From Thermoplasmata archaeon (GTDB taxonomy: Archaea; Thermoplasmatota; Thermoplasmata; Thermoplasmatales; Thermoplasmataceae): a stretch of 64,000 nucleotides of DNA. Below, one piece after another: positions 8,279 to 15,879 of this stretch (positions are counted from its first letter, which is position 1; each line of letters opens with the position of its first letter). Location: positions 18,795 through 82,794 of the forward strand of contig JAJZJR010000006.1 in assembly GCA_021810045.1 (NCBI GenBank). Direction: 5' to 3'. The notes beneath the pieces were generated by a model, which was given only the letters and a program-made list of their open reading frames with translations, was not told the origin of the DNA and made no database searches. The position numbers and the translations under genes are program-made.

Positions 8279-8599
8279 TTATTCCAGGACAGGTTTCGAT
8301 TGCCCACCTATAAGTTTCAGGGTTGCCTTGAATCCTGTCTTGCCACCAAGGAATGAAAAGCCAGCTGAAATTTCAATAAAGCCTTCCAGTGAGACTTCAT
8401 AGTTTTTCACTCCCGAAACCTCCAGTTCTGTTGTTATTCCTTTTACAACATTCGTAAGAAGGTGGGCCTCAATCTCTGCTTTTTTCTCCTGGTCTGTTTT
8501 GGGCCAGATTTCTGCGGTCTTGGAAACCTCTCCAACTGGCTTATCAAAAAAATAATAGTGAAACTCCTTCTCTTCTGTGCCTTCTGCAACGGATTTCAT
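8279..8599 (-). CDS. hypothetical beta-rich protein, TRYCO1-like
   Basis: 106 residues with no signal peptide or membrane segment. The C-terminal half alternates hydrophobic residues (Y-E-V-S-L-E-G-F-I-E-I-S-A-G, then K-T-G-F-K-A-T-L-K-L). This resembles the small trypsin-co-occurring domain (CU044_2847 type) found next to signalling and effector modules, but I cannot confirm it. No protease neighbour is present. Isolated minus-strand gene. Confidence 0.55.
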   Translation of the reverse strand: MKSVAEGTEEKEFHYYFFDKPVGEVSKTAEIWPKTDQEKKAEIEAHLLTNVVKGITTELEVSGVKNYEVSLEGFIEISAGFSFLGGKTGFKATLKLIGGQSKPVLE

Positions 8600-8903
8600 T
8601 AGATTTACCGCCTACCGGATCTCCGGCACTATTTCATGGGTTTGATCCTAAATGCTGTGCTTGCTCATATTTAAGCGCTTCAACTTTTCTTTGACACGTT
8701 GGTGATCATCAAATCTCTGTTATTTGGAGGAGTTTTTTATAAATTTTACCTGATGGCAACATATCCAGAATGAATTACAAGCGAATGATGTTCTCAACAT
8801 ATTACTATACAGCTACACCATGTTTTTCTGGCAGGGAATTATAAAATTTAATGACTCATGATTCGGTAATAGTATTCTTATATCGATTTTCGCTAATTTT
8901 TGT

Positions 8904-9035
8904 ATGGCTACATACGTGTTTTTGATAACTCTAACTGAAAAAGGAAAGTCACATTTTGAAGAAGTCAGAAATGGCGGGAAGGAGCTCTCGGATACTTTAA
9001 AGACTGCATTCATTAGTATCCCGATTGTACGGTAA
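8904..9035 (+). pseudogene. GYD-domain protein, truncated
   Basis: A 43-codon frame begins M-A-T-Y-V-F-L-I-T-L-T-E-K-G, the typical start of GYD-domain proteins (about 90-100 residues, named for a later G-Y-D motif). The frame stops just where the G-E-Y-D half should begin, and within about 10 bp of the right end of mini-element B. No continuation is visible on the other side of the element. A TATA-like TTCTTATAT about 25 nt upstream suggests the promoter survives. Probably disrupted by element insertion or a deletion at its edge. Confidence 0.55.
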
Positions 9036-9039
9036 ACCT

Positions 9040-9274
9040 CGTGACATCCTCCCCGCCCTAACGGACGGAGCTTCCTGCTTCGCCAATCAGAGTTGCCCTT
9101 GCATGTAGTGCCCCAATCTCCACAGGCGTAACTTCGGGAGTGCCCCTCCCTACCTTTTCCATTCCTTTATTGAGGTTATAGGACATAGTTGTAGTATATT
9201 CTTCTGAACCAAAAAGATCTAGCTTTCATCCTCTCCCTTTCGGAAGGGGATTTCTCGCTCAATTTGGTTAAGGG
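9040..9274 (-). mobile_element. IS200/IS605-type mini-element relic, copy B
   Basis: Reads on the minus strand from a left block (TTAACCAAATTGAGC near 9272-9258, then a CCCTTCCGAAAGGG hairpin) through a TnpB C-terminal tail to a right end with G-rich GGGCGGGGAGGATGTCAC near 9060-9042. Both ends match copy A at 971-1250. The GC-rich right end and the tnpB 3' codons are what overlaps the omega RNA in intact IS605 elements, so a stand-alone guide-RNA remnant is possible. Confidence 0.65.
9058..9186 (-). pseudogene. TnpB (OrfB) C-terminal fragment
   Basis: The frame ending in TAG at 9058-9060 reads N-K-G-M-E-K-V-G-R-G-T-P-E-V-T-P-V-E-I-G and then E-A-G-S-S-V-R. This is the well-known C-terminus of IS605 OrfB. 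The catalytic RuvC region and CxxC zinc finger are missing; upstream codons (S-E-E-Y-T-T-T-M) do not belong to TnpB. Only the tail plus element right end survives, as in copy A. Confidence 0.75.
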
Positions 9275-9414
9275 GCGTCATGTACCTGCCCAGCAATAGA
9301 ACTATTCTTTTATTGAGCGGCCCCATAACAATAGGAAATACATCTGATTTCCTTCAATTCCCATCAGTGAGGAACCCCTTTGTAAACTGTTAATCGCGGA
9401 TTGAATTACCCTTG

Positions 9415-9984
9415 TTAAGAATGTGTGACGCCCACCCTTGGTGTACTTCTGTTCATTTGAGAATTTATAAAGTTGATTAAGTCTCTACCAACTTCCGTAA
9501 GATAGTATACAGACATTGAACCGTGAGAATACTGTATTTTTACCAGATTGGCAGATTCAAGTATTCTGACATTTCTGTCAACTTCTTTCCAGTCCGTATT
9601 TGTGATCTTTGCAATTTCATTCCTCAGTTTCGGTGTATCCAGGGCATTCATAATTGCCAGTCTTCTGGGACCACCTCTGCCTGTGAACATTCTATATACG
9701 CTCCTGTCGAATCCCTCTTGGGAGATTTTCTTTCTCAAAGTACCATTGAAATCCCCACTTTTCAGCCTGATGACTTCATAGACTGTTGTCATCCATCCAA
9801 TGATTCCCATTGAAACCGGAATTAGAAAATTTGGTTTCCTTATCACTATGGTGGAAGCCATGGATTCGGATGCTGCACTGTTTATAACGTTATAATGAAA
9901 GGATAAGATCATGAATATACCGTAAAGAGTTAGTCCTTCAGATAAGGCGATTAATGACAGTATTAGGACAATCTTCCTGTTCAC
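9415..9984 (-). CDS. membrane-anchored winged-helix regulator
   Basis: 189 residues. Two membrane helices (about 5-31 and 52-70) are followed by a winged helix-turn-helix at about 105-175 (R-R-L-A-I-M-N-A-L ... L-R-N-E-I-A-K-I-T ... V-D-R-N-V-R-I-L-E-S-A-N-L-V), ArsR-like. This architecture is typical of archaeal membrane-bound one-component regulators. It is divergent from the exported protein at 10037 with a perfect inverted repeat in the shared promoter, suggesting it controls that gene and itself. Confidence 0.8.
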   Translation of the reverse strand: MNRKIVLILSLIALSEGLTLYGIFMILSFHYNVINSAASESMASTIVIRKPNFLIPVSMGIIGWMTTVYEVIRLKSGDFNGTLRKKISQEGFDRSVYRMFTGRGGPRRLAIMNALDTPKLRNEIAKITNTDWKEVDRNVRILESANLVKIQYSHGSMSVYYLTEVGRDLINFINSQMNRSTPRVGVTHS

Positions 9985-10013
9985 ATTTTTTCAGTTTAAA
10001 GTTTTATATTAAT

Positions 10014-10036
10014 ATTTCCCAGAACCTCTGGGAAAT
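10014..10036. promoter_or_regulatory. 10-bp inverted repeat in divergent promoter
   Basis: ATTTCCCAGA (10014-10023), a 3-bp spacer, and TCTGGGAAAT (10027-10036) form a perfect inverted repeat in the 52-bp gap between the membrane-anchored regulator and the exported protein. A TATA-like TTTTATATTAAT lies just upstream at 10001-10012. An operator is likely; as RNA it would also form a stable hairpin immediately before the GTG at 10037. Confidence 0.55.
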
Positions 10037-10849
10037 GTGTTTATGCCCATTTCAAATGTTATGGCCGTGAATCTGAAGGTCCTTGTCACCACTTTAATTG
10101 CACTGATAATTGCCTCGTCAGGAATTGCAGCTTTCATCCATTTCAGTGCAGACCAATCAAGGTATACCGTACCATCTTTGTCAGAGTTAAGTGCAGGCAC
10201 ACACATAACAATCACAAGAAACGCCATGAAAATGCTTGGAGGAGGAATGATAGTGAACTTTCAGACAAACGGGTATTATGCATACGAATACAATATTGAT
10301 CTGAAGAACTATTCCATTATTACAGGCAGCTGGACTTCCACGGGTAAATCATTAGTCTGGCTGATGGTAGACGGCATGGCATACATGGATACCCCTATGC
10401 CGCAAGTCACCAATGGAACCCTTAACCAGACTCTTGTGGCAGGTAACTACACACTCGTTATAGGGGGATATCCCAGTGACGTTATTTCTCTGATAGACCC
10501 CATAAAGATTGGTGAGTACAAGCCTCACCAGATCGGAAACTTCAGTATTTCTGCAGGCACCAATATCAGTACTGGGACCAGTTATCACTTCTACCTCAGC
10601 CAGCCGGGTCAGATTGTGGGTACTGTCACCACACCGCCGGGAGAATATTCGTTTTCCCTGGAAAATTCCAGTGGGATTGGTTTTGGCTTCGCAAGCCTGA
10701 ATTCATCTGCCCAATCCTCTTCTGCCACGTTCAGCATTGGCCCGTACTGGCAAATACTCAGTCCTGGGCACTATAACATGACATTCAGTGGTGCGTTTCA
10801 TGTTACTCAGAAATTAGAGTTCCTGTACTATTATGACTACTCTACCTGA
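10037..10849 (+). CDS. exported, membrane-anchored beta-rich protein
   Basis: 270 residues from GTG 10037; ATG 10043 or 10061 are alternative starts. An N-terminal hydrophobic segment (V-L-V-T-T-L-I-A-L-I-I-A) acts as signal anchor. The rest is rich in S, T, G, N and Y with many N-x-S/T sequons, in keeping with an extracellular glycosylated beta-sandwich. There is no recognised enzyme motif. Divergently transcribed from a membrane-bound winged-helix regulator, which may sense or control it. Confidence 0.75.
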   Translation: MFMPISNVMAVNLKVLVTTLIALIIASSGIAAFIHFSADQSRYTVPSLSELSAGTHITITRNAMKMLGGGMIVNFQTNGYYAYEYNIDLKNYSIITGSWTSTGKSLVWLMVDGMAYMDTPMPQVTNGTLNQTLVAGNYTLVIGGYPSDVISLIDPIKIGEYKPHQIGNFSISAGTNISTGTSYHFYLSQPGQIVGTVTTPPGEYSFSLENSSGIGFGFASLNSSAQSSSATFSIGPYWQILSPGHYNMTFSGAFHVTQKLEFLYYYDYST

Positions 10850-10908
10850 CGTAATTCAGGCAGTTTTCATGACATTGGTTTGGTCTGATATTGAATAACG
10901 CTGCCTTC

Positions 10909-12024
10909 CTAATGTTTCACTTCATTCTCATATAGTTCGGAAACGTATTCAGCAATTGCCGGAGAAGCTGTCAAACCCGGTGAATCGATGCCTATAAGGT
11001 TTATTAACCCATGATATCCGTTTTCAGCTTCGTGCCGAATCACAAAATCCCTGAATGAACCGTTGACACTCTGTAATTTTGGCCTTATTCCCGAGGAATC
11101 CTCCAAGATATCCCTTCCAGATATGGATGGAAGAAATCTTTTCACGTCCTGCCTGAATTCTTCGGCGGATGAGCCGACCGTGTAATCAATTTTCTCAACA
11201 TGATATGCATTTGGGCCCATTTTCACGGAACCTGCCATATCGGGTGTCAAGTGTATCCCGAGGCCCTCACCCTTTGGAACCGGATAAACAAGCATCTTAA
11301 CAGGAGGTGTTCCTGCTATCCTGAAGTAGTCACCCTTGTAATAGCTCAGACTGTATCCCAGTTCATTGACATCCATTCCTGCCATAGCAGCAACTTTATC
11401 TGAGAACAGGCCTGCACTGTTTATCACGGTAGAGGCATTGAATGCAAATTTCTCCCCTGAACTAATCCCGCTTACCTCGTATCCTGAATTGGTTTCACGT
11501 ATTCCGGTCACTTCTGTCTGTGTTGACACAAAGGCTCCATTGTTAGATATCTGTGCATAAAAGTGATGCATTAGATCATCTGGTTCAATAATACCGGTGG
11601 AAGGTGTGTAAAGAGCCATTTCAGCCACTATGTTTGGCTCCATTTCCCTTATTTCCTCACTATTGAGCAGTTTCATGCCTTCCACGCCATTGTCATTGCC
11701 CATTCTGTAAAGGTTTTCTATTTCTTTAATCTCATTCTCCCCTGAGGCGACTGTGAGCTTTCCCAGCCTCTTATACTGTATATCGAATTTTTCGCCCAGA
11801 TTGTAAAGCATGGAATTCCCCTTCACGCATAATCTTGCTTTCAGGGTTCCTTTGGGATAATGTATCCCCGAATGTATCACTCCACTGTTATGGCCGCTGA
11901 TTTCCTGTCCGGTTCTGCTGTTTTTCTCCAGAACGTAAATTCCCTCATTGTTTTCCGAAAGTCGTGCGGCTATGGAGAGCCCCACAACTCCTGCCCCAAT
12001 AACAACAATGTTAGCGGTTTCCAT
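10909..12024 (-). CDS. lhgO: FAD-dependent L-2-hydroxyglutarate oxidase-like protein
   Basis: 371 residues of the DAO/GlpO fold. The N-terminal V-I-G-A-G-V-V-G-L dinucleotide motif binds FAD, and S-G-H-N-S-G-V-I-H-S-G-I-H-Y-P is the diagnostic LhgO sequence. The C-terminal G-I-D-S-P-G-L-T-A-S-P-A-I motif closes the FAD site. It oxidises L-2-hydroxyglutarate to 2-oxoglutarate in characterised bacteria; archaeal substrate could be a different 2-hydroxyacid. Monocistronic by spacing. Confidence 0.82.
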   Translation of the reverse strand: METANIVVIGAGVVGLSIAARLSENNEGIYVLEKNSRTGQEISGHNSGVIHSGIHYPKGTLKARLCVKGNSMLYNLGEKFDIQYKRLGKLTVASGENEIKEIENLYRMGNDNGVEGMKLLNSEEIREMEPNIVAEMALYTPSTGIIEPDDLMHHFYAQISNNGAFVSTQTEVTGIRETNSGYEVSGISSGEKFAFNASTVINSAGLFSDKVAAMAGMDVNELGYSLSYYKGDYFRIAGTPPVKMLVYPVPKGEGLGIHLTPDMAGSVKMGPNAYHVEKIDYTVGSSAEEFRQDVKRFLPSISGRDILEDSSGIRPKLQSVNGSFRDFVIRHEAENGYHGLINLIGIDSPGLTASPAIAEYVSELYENEVKH

Positions 12025-12353
12025 ATGTATACTTCAAATGTTTGCTATACTTAAAATGAAAGGTAGTGACTTTGGATGGCAATCCTCAACTACTGCTGAA
12101 AAACCGGATTGAGTGAAATGAGGGTAAATAACCCATATTTTCCTGAACAATATTCATATCAGTGAAATGCTGGTTAAGATTTCTATGTCTGGCTGCATTG
12201 TTTAAGCAATAAAAGGTGAGGATCCTATGGTTCCCTGTGAACGCTATGGGATTTTAATTACCTATTTGTAAGCAGTTTAAATATGAACTCGGCAGAATAT
12301 GGTGGCCTTTTAGAAGCTTGTTAAAAGATGTGGTGAAGCTCTGGAGTTCTCTG
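12025..12353. other. intergenic, no gene seen
   Basis: About 330 bp between the LhgO start and the second mini zinc-finger gene. It should contain the LhgO promoter (TATA-like run near 12048-12055). I see no convincing reading frame, repeat or RNA gene. Confidence 0.5.
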
Positions 12354-12503
12354 TCAGGTTCCCCAAAGGATTCCACCCTCTTCTTCATGGATCCTCTCGT
12401 GTTCCTCAACTTCAAGTGGATTTGAAGTCTGAAATTTGTGTTTGTCGCAGTAGTAAATTACTATCTTTTTCTGCGGATCATGTTCTTTCCTCCAGAACGA
12501 CAT
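12354..12503 (-). CDS. 49-residue CHHH mini zinc-finger protein, copy 2
   Basis: Starting at ATG 12503 the protein has exactly the same length as copy 1. It carries M-S-F-W-R-K at the N-terminus, then Y-Y-C19-D-K-H22, K-F-Q-T-S-N-P, and E-E-H35-E-R-I-H39. An upstream in-frame ATG at 12509 and a longer frame to 12545 exist, but alignment with copy 1 favours 12503. A TATA-like AAAAATATATGG lies about 30 nt upstream. Identical spacing of the four putative zinc ligands in three loci supports a conserved family. Confidence 0.8.
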   Translation of the reverse strand: MSFWRKEHDPQKKIVIYYCDKHKFQTSNPLEVEEHERIHEEEGGILWGT

Positions 12504-12709
12504 AAGCATTGATACGTGGTGAGTCCATATATTTTTTTCCAGCACCAGTGCCTTTGTTAGCTCTGCAATTGAAAGAGTCAGAAATTTGGCAGTGGCTCAT
12601 CATAATGGAGTTAAAATAGAACCAATACGAACTTACAGAAAAGTTAAATGCAGTTTCAGTTGAAATACAATGGTCCAGAATAGATAATAATCCACTATTA
12701 TCAAAGCAA

Positions 12710-12752
12710 GCCACTGGAGGGATTTGAACCCCCGACCTGCGGGTTATGAATC
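12710..12752 (-). other. tRNA 3'-half fragment (CAU-like anticodon loop)
   Basis: The minus strand gives an anticodon loop TTCATAA, stem 3' strand CCCGC, variable AGGTC, a complete T-arm (GGGGG TTCAAAT CCCTC) and acceptor 3' strand CAGTGGC. It differs from the 3' half of the tRNA-Thr at 13961 at only about three positions. No D-arm or 5' acceptor strand precedes it; vapC lies instead. It is a scar such as archaeal integrative elements leave when they use a tRNA from anticodon loop to 3' end as attachment site. Confidence 0.75.
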
Positions 12753-12799
12753 ACATCAAAGTCCTTCTTTTGACAGGAAAAATGGATTCTCAATGCAAA

Positions 12800-13291
12800 T
12801 CAGGCAATATATGAAATTTCGATTCCCACTGTATCAAGTATTTCTTTACTGTAATAATCAAACTCCTTGTCTCTCGTAACAAACTCAAACCTAGACCTCG
12901 TTGAATTAGAGAACGAATGTGCGTAGGAAAGGTGCAACAAATCCAGTGTCCTCATAGGCACCTTGCTTGCTAATTCAACAGCCAAAGCCATGATATTGCT
13001 ATATCTTCCAATGGGAGTTTCAATTTGGGTAAGCTGGTTGGGAAGATACACCAGATCAAATTTCTCAAGGATGTAGCTAATTGCTGCGTATGAACTAGTA
13101 CTCCTCTCACCCGCCAGTTCATCCATCAACTTCGCAAAATTCCTGTTTCTAAGAAGGACTGCGTTTAGTTCTATGATAACTAATTCCGAGACCACTTTAT
13201 CAGGTTTCTTGAGATTTTCAGCGGAGCTCTGCCGGGAAGTATCAGCAGGATCAAGTGCGGATACTATCACGCTTGTGTCGATATATCTCAA
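12800..13291 (-). CDS. vapC: VapC-like PIN-domain toxin
   Basis: 163 residues with the PIN acidic residues: D5 in Y-I-D-T-S, E41 in V-I-I-E-L-N-A, and the C-terminal L-D-L-L-H-L and T-R-D-K-E-F-D motifs. VapC proteins are Mg-dependent endoribonucleases that cut tRNA or rRNA. It overlaps the antitoxin gene by four bases (ATGA), so translation is coupled. The pair sits between a tRNA fragment and an intact tRNA gene. Confidence 0.9.
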   Translation of the reverse strand: MRYIDTSVIVSALDPADTSRQSSAENLKKPDKVVSELVIIELNAVLLRNRNFAKLMDELAGERSTSSYAAISYILEKFDLVYLPNQLTQIETPIGRYSNIMALAVELASKVPMRTLDLLHLSYAHSFSNSTRSRFEFVTRDKEFDYYSKEILDTVGIEISYIA

Positions 13292-13551
13292 TTGAATCTG
13301 TCTCTGTTAGATAGTAGTTCTTTGAGACTGCCAGTCAGTTCTATGGGAAATCTCCCAATAGATTTCTCAAGTGATCTAAGCTTTTTCACCTTTTCTGCAA
13401 TCTCTGGAAATTCAATAGAAGCACTCATTCCTTTAGACAGGAGGTGTCTGATAGCATCACTCCTGGTTCTGAAAAGCCCTGACCTGAGCAAACGCTCAAC
13501 AAACCTCGAGGTGTCCTCATCAATTCTTATCTGAATTGTTTCCTTAGCCAT
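13288..13551 (-). CDS. vapB: VapB-like ribbon-helix-helix antitoxin
   Basis: 87 residues. The N-terminal strand E-T-I-Q-I-R-I-D-E-D and helices with F-V-E-R-L-L-R-S-G and R-S-D-A-I-R-H-L-L form a CopG/Arc-type ribbon-helix-helix that binds palindromic DNA as a dimer. The C-terminal part should wrap the toxin. The start codon abuts a perfect 20-bp palindrome, the expected autoregulatory operator. Cotranscribed with vapC. Confidence 0.9.
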   Translation of the reverse strand: MAKETIQIRIDEDTSRFVERLLRSGLFRTRSDAIRHLLSKGMSASIEFPEIAEKVKKLRSLEKSIGRFPIELTGSLKELLSNRDRFN

Positions 13552-13570
13552 TACAATTACGTAATTGTAA
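13551..13570. promoter_or_regulatory. 20-bp perfect palindrome, vapB operator
   Basis: TTACAATTACGTAATTGTAA is self-complementary over all 20 bp and overlaps the first base of the vapB start codon. A TATA-like TTTATAAATT lies at 13574-13583 on the minus strand, placing transcription start inside the palindrome. Binding of the VapB dimer here would block a leaderless vapBC transcript. Confidence 0.75.
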
Positions 13571-13659
13571 TTGAATTTATAAACATTTTGCTTCCGATGG
13601 ATCAGGGATTATGCAGACAAACAGTATCCAATTGATTATTTCCCATGGATTCAAGCAAT

Positions 13660-13758
13660 TTAGTTCTGAATAATATCATGTTTCTTCCATGTTGTGTAAA
13701 CGCCGGTCATGATTTCACCGCCTGCTTCAAGGATCTGGTTTGTCATGTGGATATTCAT
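13660..13758 (-). CDS. possible 32-residue small ORF
   Basis: ATG 13758 to TAA 13660, with natural-looking codon use (E-A-G-G-E-I-M-T-G-V-Y-T-T-W-K-K-H-D). A TATA-like TACTTATATTA lies about 24 nt upstream of the ATG, matching the leaderless promoters nearby. It lies between vapB and tRNA-Thr. It may be a real micropeptide or the end of a decayed gene. No family recognised. Confidence 0.35.
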   Translation of the reverse strand: MNIHMTNQILEAGGEIMTGVYTTWKKHDIIQN

Positions 13759-13960
13759 TTGATTTGTTCTGAGTAATATAAGTAGGATTCTGCAGGATCA
13801 GGTATGGAGAAAATAACATTGGTATTATGATAAAATTAATTTGAAAAAGGAGAAGAAATAAATGATAGTTCATGTGTAAATATACAGGAAAGTAAAATCA
13901 CGAATCACATCAAAAATAACTGCATCTAACCTGTTAGAAAACCCACTATTTTCAATAATA

Positions 13961-14033
13961 AGCCACTGGAGGGATTTGAACCCCCGACCTGCTGATTACG
14001 AATCAGCTGCTCTACCTGCTGAGCTACAGTGGC
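13961..14033 (-). tRNA. tRNA-Thr (CGU anticodon)
   Basis: On the minus strand: acceptor GCCACTG pairs with CAGTGGC, D-stem GCTC/GAGC, anticodon stem GCTGA/TCAGC with loop TTCGTAA (anticodon CGU, reading ACG), variable AGGTC, T-stem GGGGG/CCCTC with TTCAAAT loop, discriminator U. All arms pair; no intron and no encoded CCA. A palindrome ATGCTGTACAGCAT lies just upstream at 14040-14053. Confidence 0.95.
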
Positions 14034-14039
14034 AAAATT

Positions 14040-14053
14040 ATGCTGTACAGCAT
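14040..14053. promoter_or_regulatory. 14-bp palindrome upstream of tRNA-Thr
   Basis: ATGCTGTACAGCAT is perfectly self-complementary and lies 7 bp before the 5' end of the tRNA-Thr, with a TATA-like TTTTATAAGTA further upstream near 14067-14077 on the minus strand. It overlaps the expected initiation region. Whether a protein binds it is unknown. Confidence 0.35.
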
Positions 14054-14085
14054 TTGTGATATTTGGCATACTTATAAAATCATCC

Positions 14086-14643
14086 TCATGAAGTATTCGA
14101 TTCATCACCAGGTTCCTCCACCTTCCCCATGTGTTCCTTGTTGAAGTCAAAAATCCTCTTCTGAACAGCTATCTGGAAAACTTCTCCAATTATAAGTCCT
14201 GTAATGTAAGAAAGAACCGCACTGAGGATGAGCCCTGCTGTTATGTCAACAAAGATTAGCATGTACAACCTGATCACATATGCGACTGTCCAACCCATGA
14301 CGATCCACAGGGATCTCTTGTAAAACAGCTGTCCACCCTTTTCAAAGAACTTCAGCTGTCCCCTTAGCGGGCCAGAAAGGCCAATTCCCACTGCAAAGAA
14401 GATAAAACAGATAAGCAGCCCCACAAGTGTGAGGTCTATGAAAGTTGATGCAGTGAATGCCAGATACATAAGAGGTGAAAGGATCAGTCCTGATCTGGAA
14501 TATTTCCCGCCAGCAGTTGCCCTGAAAATTCTCCTCCCCACGAAAACTGCCACAAATGCAGCAAAGAATTCAATCTTGTATTTGAACAGGAATGTATAAA
14601 ACAAAGCCTCCAGGAAAGGAATTGATGTTGTGATGTCAGACAT
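14086..14643 (-). CDS. multi-pass membrane protein
   Basis: 185 residues with about five hydrophobic helices (roughly 7-38, 50-65, 70-88, 112-140, 142-160). There is a charged C-terminal tail ending E-E-P-G-D-E-S-N. No transporter or enzyme motif is recognisable. It lies downstream of DUF1015 on the same strand with 44 nt spacing, so it may be in the same transcript. Confidence 0.7.
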   Translation of the reverse strand: MSDITTSIPFLEALFYTFLFKYKIEFFAAFVAVFVGRRIFRATAGGKYSRSGLILSPLMYLAFTASTFIDLTLVGLLICFIFFAVGIGLSGPLRGQLKFFEKGGQLFYKRSLWIVMGWTVAYVIRLYMLIFVDITAGLILSAVLSYITGLIIGEVFQIAVQKRIFDFNKEHMGKVEEPGDESNTS

Positions 14644-14687
14644 TATCTTAACTTAGCATAAAAATAGGAATTAGAAAAATGTTGGCT

Positions 14688-15875
14688 TTAGAGAAAATCT
14701 CTGCAATAAATGGCGATTCCTGAAGGAATTTTTGGATAAAAGTAAGTTGACTTCTGAGGCATTATCCGGCCTTTTTCTATCATTGACAGAAATACGCTCT
14801 TGTCCCACTCAGGCATAAGAACTGCAAATCCCGCTTTTCCTTTATCCACTTCCTCTGCTGCAAATGGGATACTCTGCGTATAAGTAACTTTTGCGGCCAC
14901 CTCATCTATAGATAACCCCATTATCTTCATGAAAATGAGGTGGTTCACGAGGCCGGGATCAGCTTTGAACCCGAATTTGCCAAATTCACCAAGTTCCTCG
15001 AACGCACTGTCCAACGGAGTGAGGACATGATATTTGCCATCATATATAGTAATTTTTTCTGAAAAATCGTTTGGTCCACTCTCGTCTATCTGGAAATACT
15101 TCCCAACATCTTCCCTTATTCTTGAAAACGAATACTGGTTACTCATCAGCTTGTGAATTCCGGAAATCATCAGGGATTCCTGCTGCAGGGAGGTAACGTA
15201 AGCGAAACTGTATCTCCAGAACTCCCTGCTTTCATCCTGGGTCTCCCGGAATAGCTGGGTCGTTGCCTGTAGGCGGTGATGGCCATCAGCCACAACAGCA
15301 TTCTCTTTGCTGACTGCCTTGATTATGGAATTTATTGAATGTTCGTCATGAATTGCAAAACACGTATTGGTGACTCCAACAGGCTCCTCAAATTTTCTGA
15401 AAGGTTCCAGGCCCCTTATTGCCGAACGGAGCATTCTTTCAAAGCTTACACCGTTTACCGCAAGAAATATAGGTTCAAGCTGGCAGCCTGTAGCCTCCAT
15501 CAGATTACGCCTTTCTCTTACTGCCCAGTCAAAGGTGTCTTCATGCGGTATCACAATCCCCGCAGGAGGAGATGTCTCTACAGGTGCAATAAGTCCAATT
15601 CTGGTGAAATCTTTGTTGTTTGCCCTGAAATCCTGTGTAATGACAATCAGGCATGGATCTTTTTCTTTTGCTATTGCTCCCTCACCGACCCATTCGCTAA
15701 GAAGTCTTCTAGAACCTGCAGGACCCCCATTTTCCGGCAATGTGATGTGGGTAATGTTGTAATGGCTTTCCTTAAGTGCCGTTTCCTGATCCTTACTTAT
15801 GACATCGAACGGGGGAGATGTAACATTTTTTATATCCTTACGGAACACCAGTGGTTTAAATGGTTTGATAATCAA
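14688..15875 (-). CDS. DUF1015 family protein (SerK/SbnI-related)
   Basis: 395 residues beginning I-I-K-P-F-K-P-L-V-F-R, with the S-P-P-F-D-V-I motif and the diagnostic V-A-D-G-H-H-R-L-Q-A-T motif near residue 197. DUF1015 is related to ParB-like nucleotide-binding proteins; some relatives are free serine kinases. The gene starts 4 nt after the nfo stop, indicating an operon with endonuclease IV. A kinase role is plausible but unproven here. Confidence 0.85.
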   Translation of the reverse strand: MIIKPFKPLVFRKDIKNVTSPPFDVISKDQETALKESHYNITHITLPENGGPAGSRRLLSEWVGEGAIAKEKDPCLIVITQDFRANNKDFTRIGLIAPVETSPPAGIVIPHEDTFDWAVRERRNLMEATGCQLEPIFLAVNGVSFERMLRSAIRGLEPFRKFEEPVGVTNTCFAIHDEHSINSIIKAVSKENAVVADGHHRLQATTQLFRETQDESREFWRYSFAYVTSLQQESLMISGIHKLMSNQYSFSRIREDVGKYFQIDESGPNDFSEKITIYDGKYHVLTPLDSAFEELGEFGKFGFKADPGLVNHLIFMKIMGLSIDEVAAKVTYTQSIPFAAEEVDKGKAGFAVLMPEWDKSVFLSMIEKGRIMPQKSTYFYPKIPSGIAIYCRDFL

Positions 15876-15879
15876 TTCC

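Noticed and set aside
12710..12752. Functional or split tRNA-Met
   Set aside because: No 5' half, D-arm or intron-like bulge-helix-bulge is visible nearby; only the 3' half is present, so it is called a fragment.
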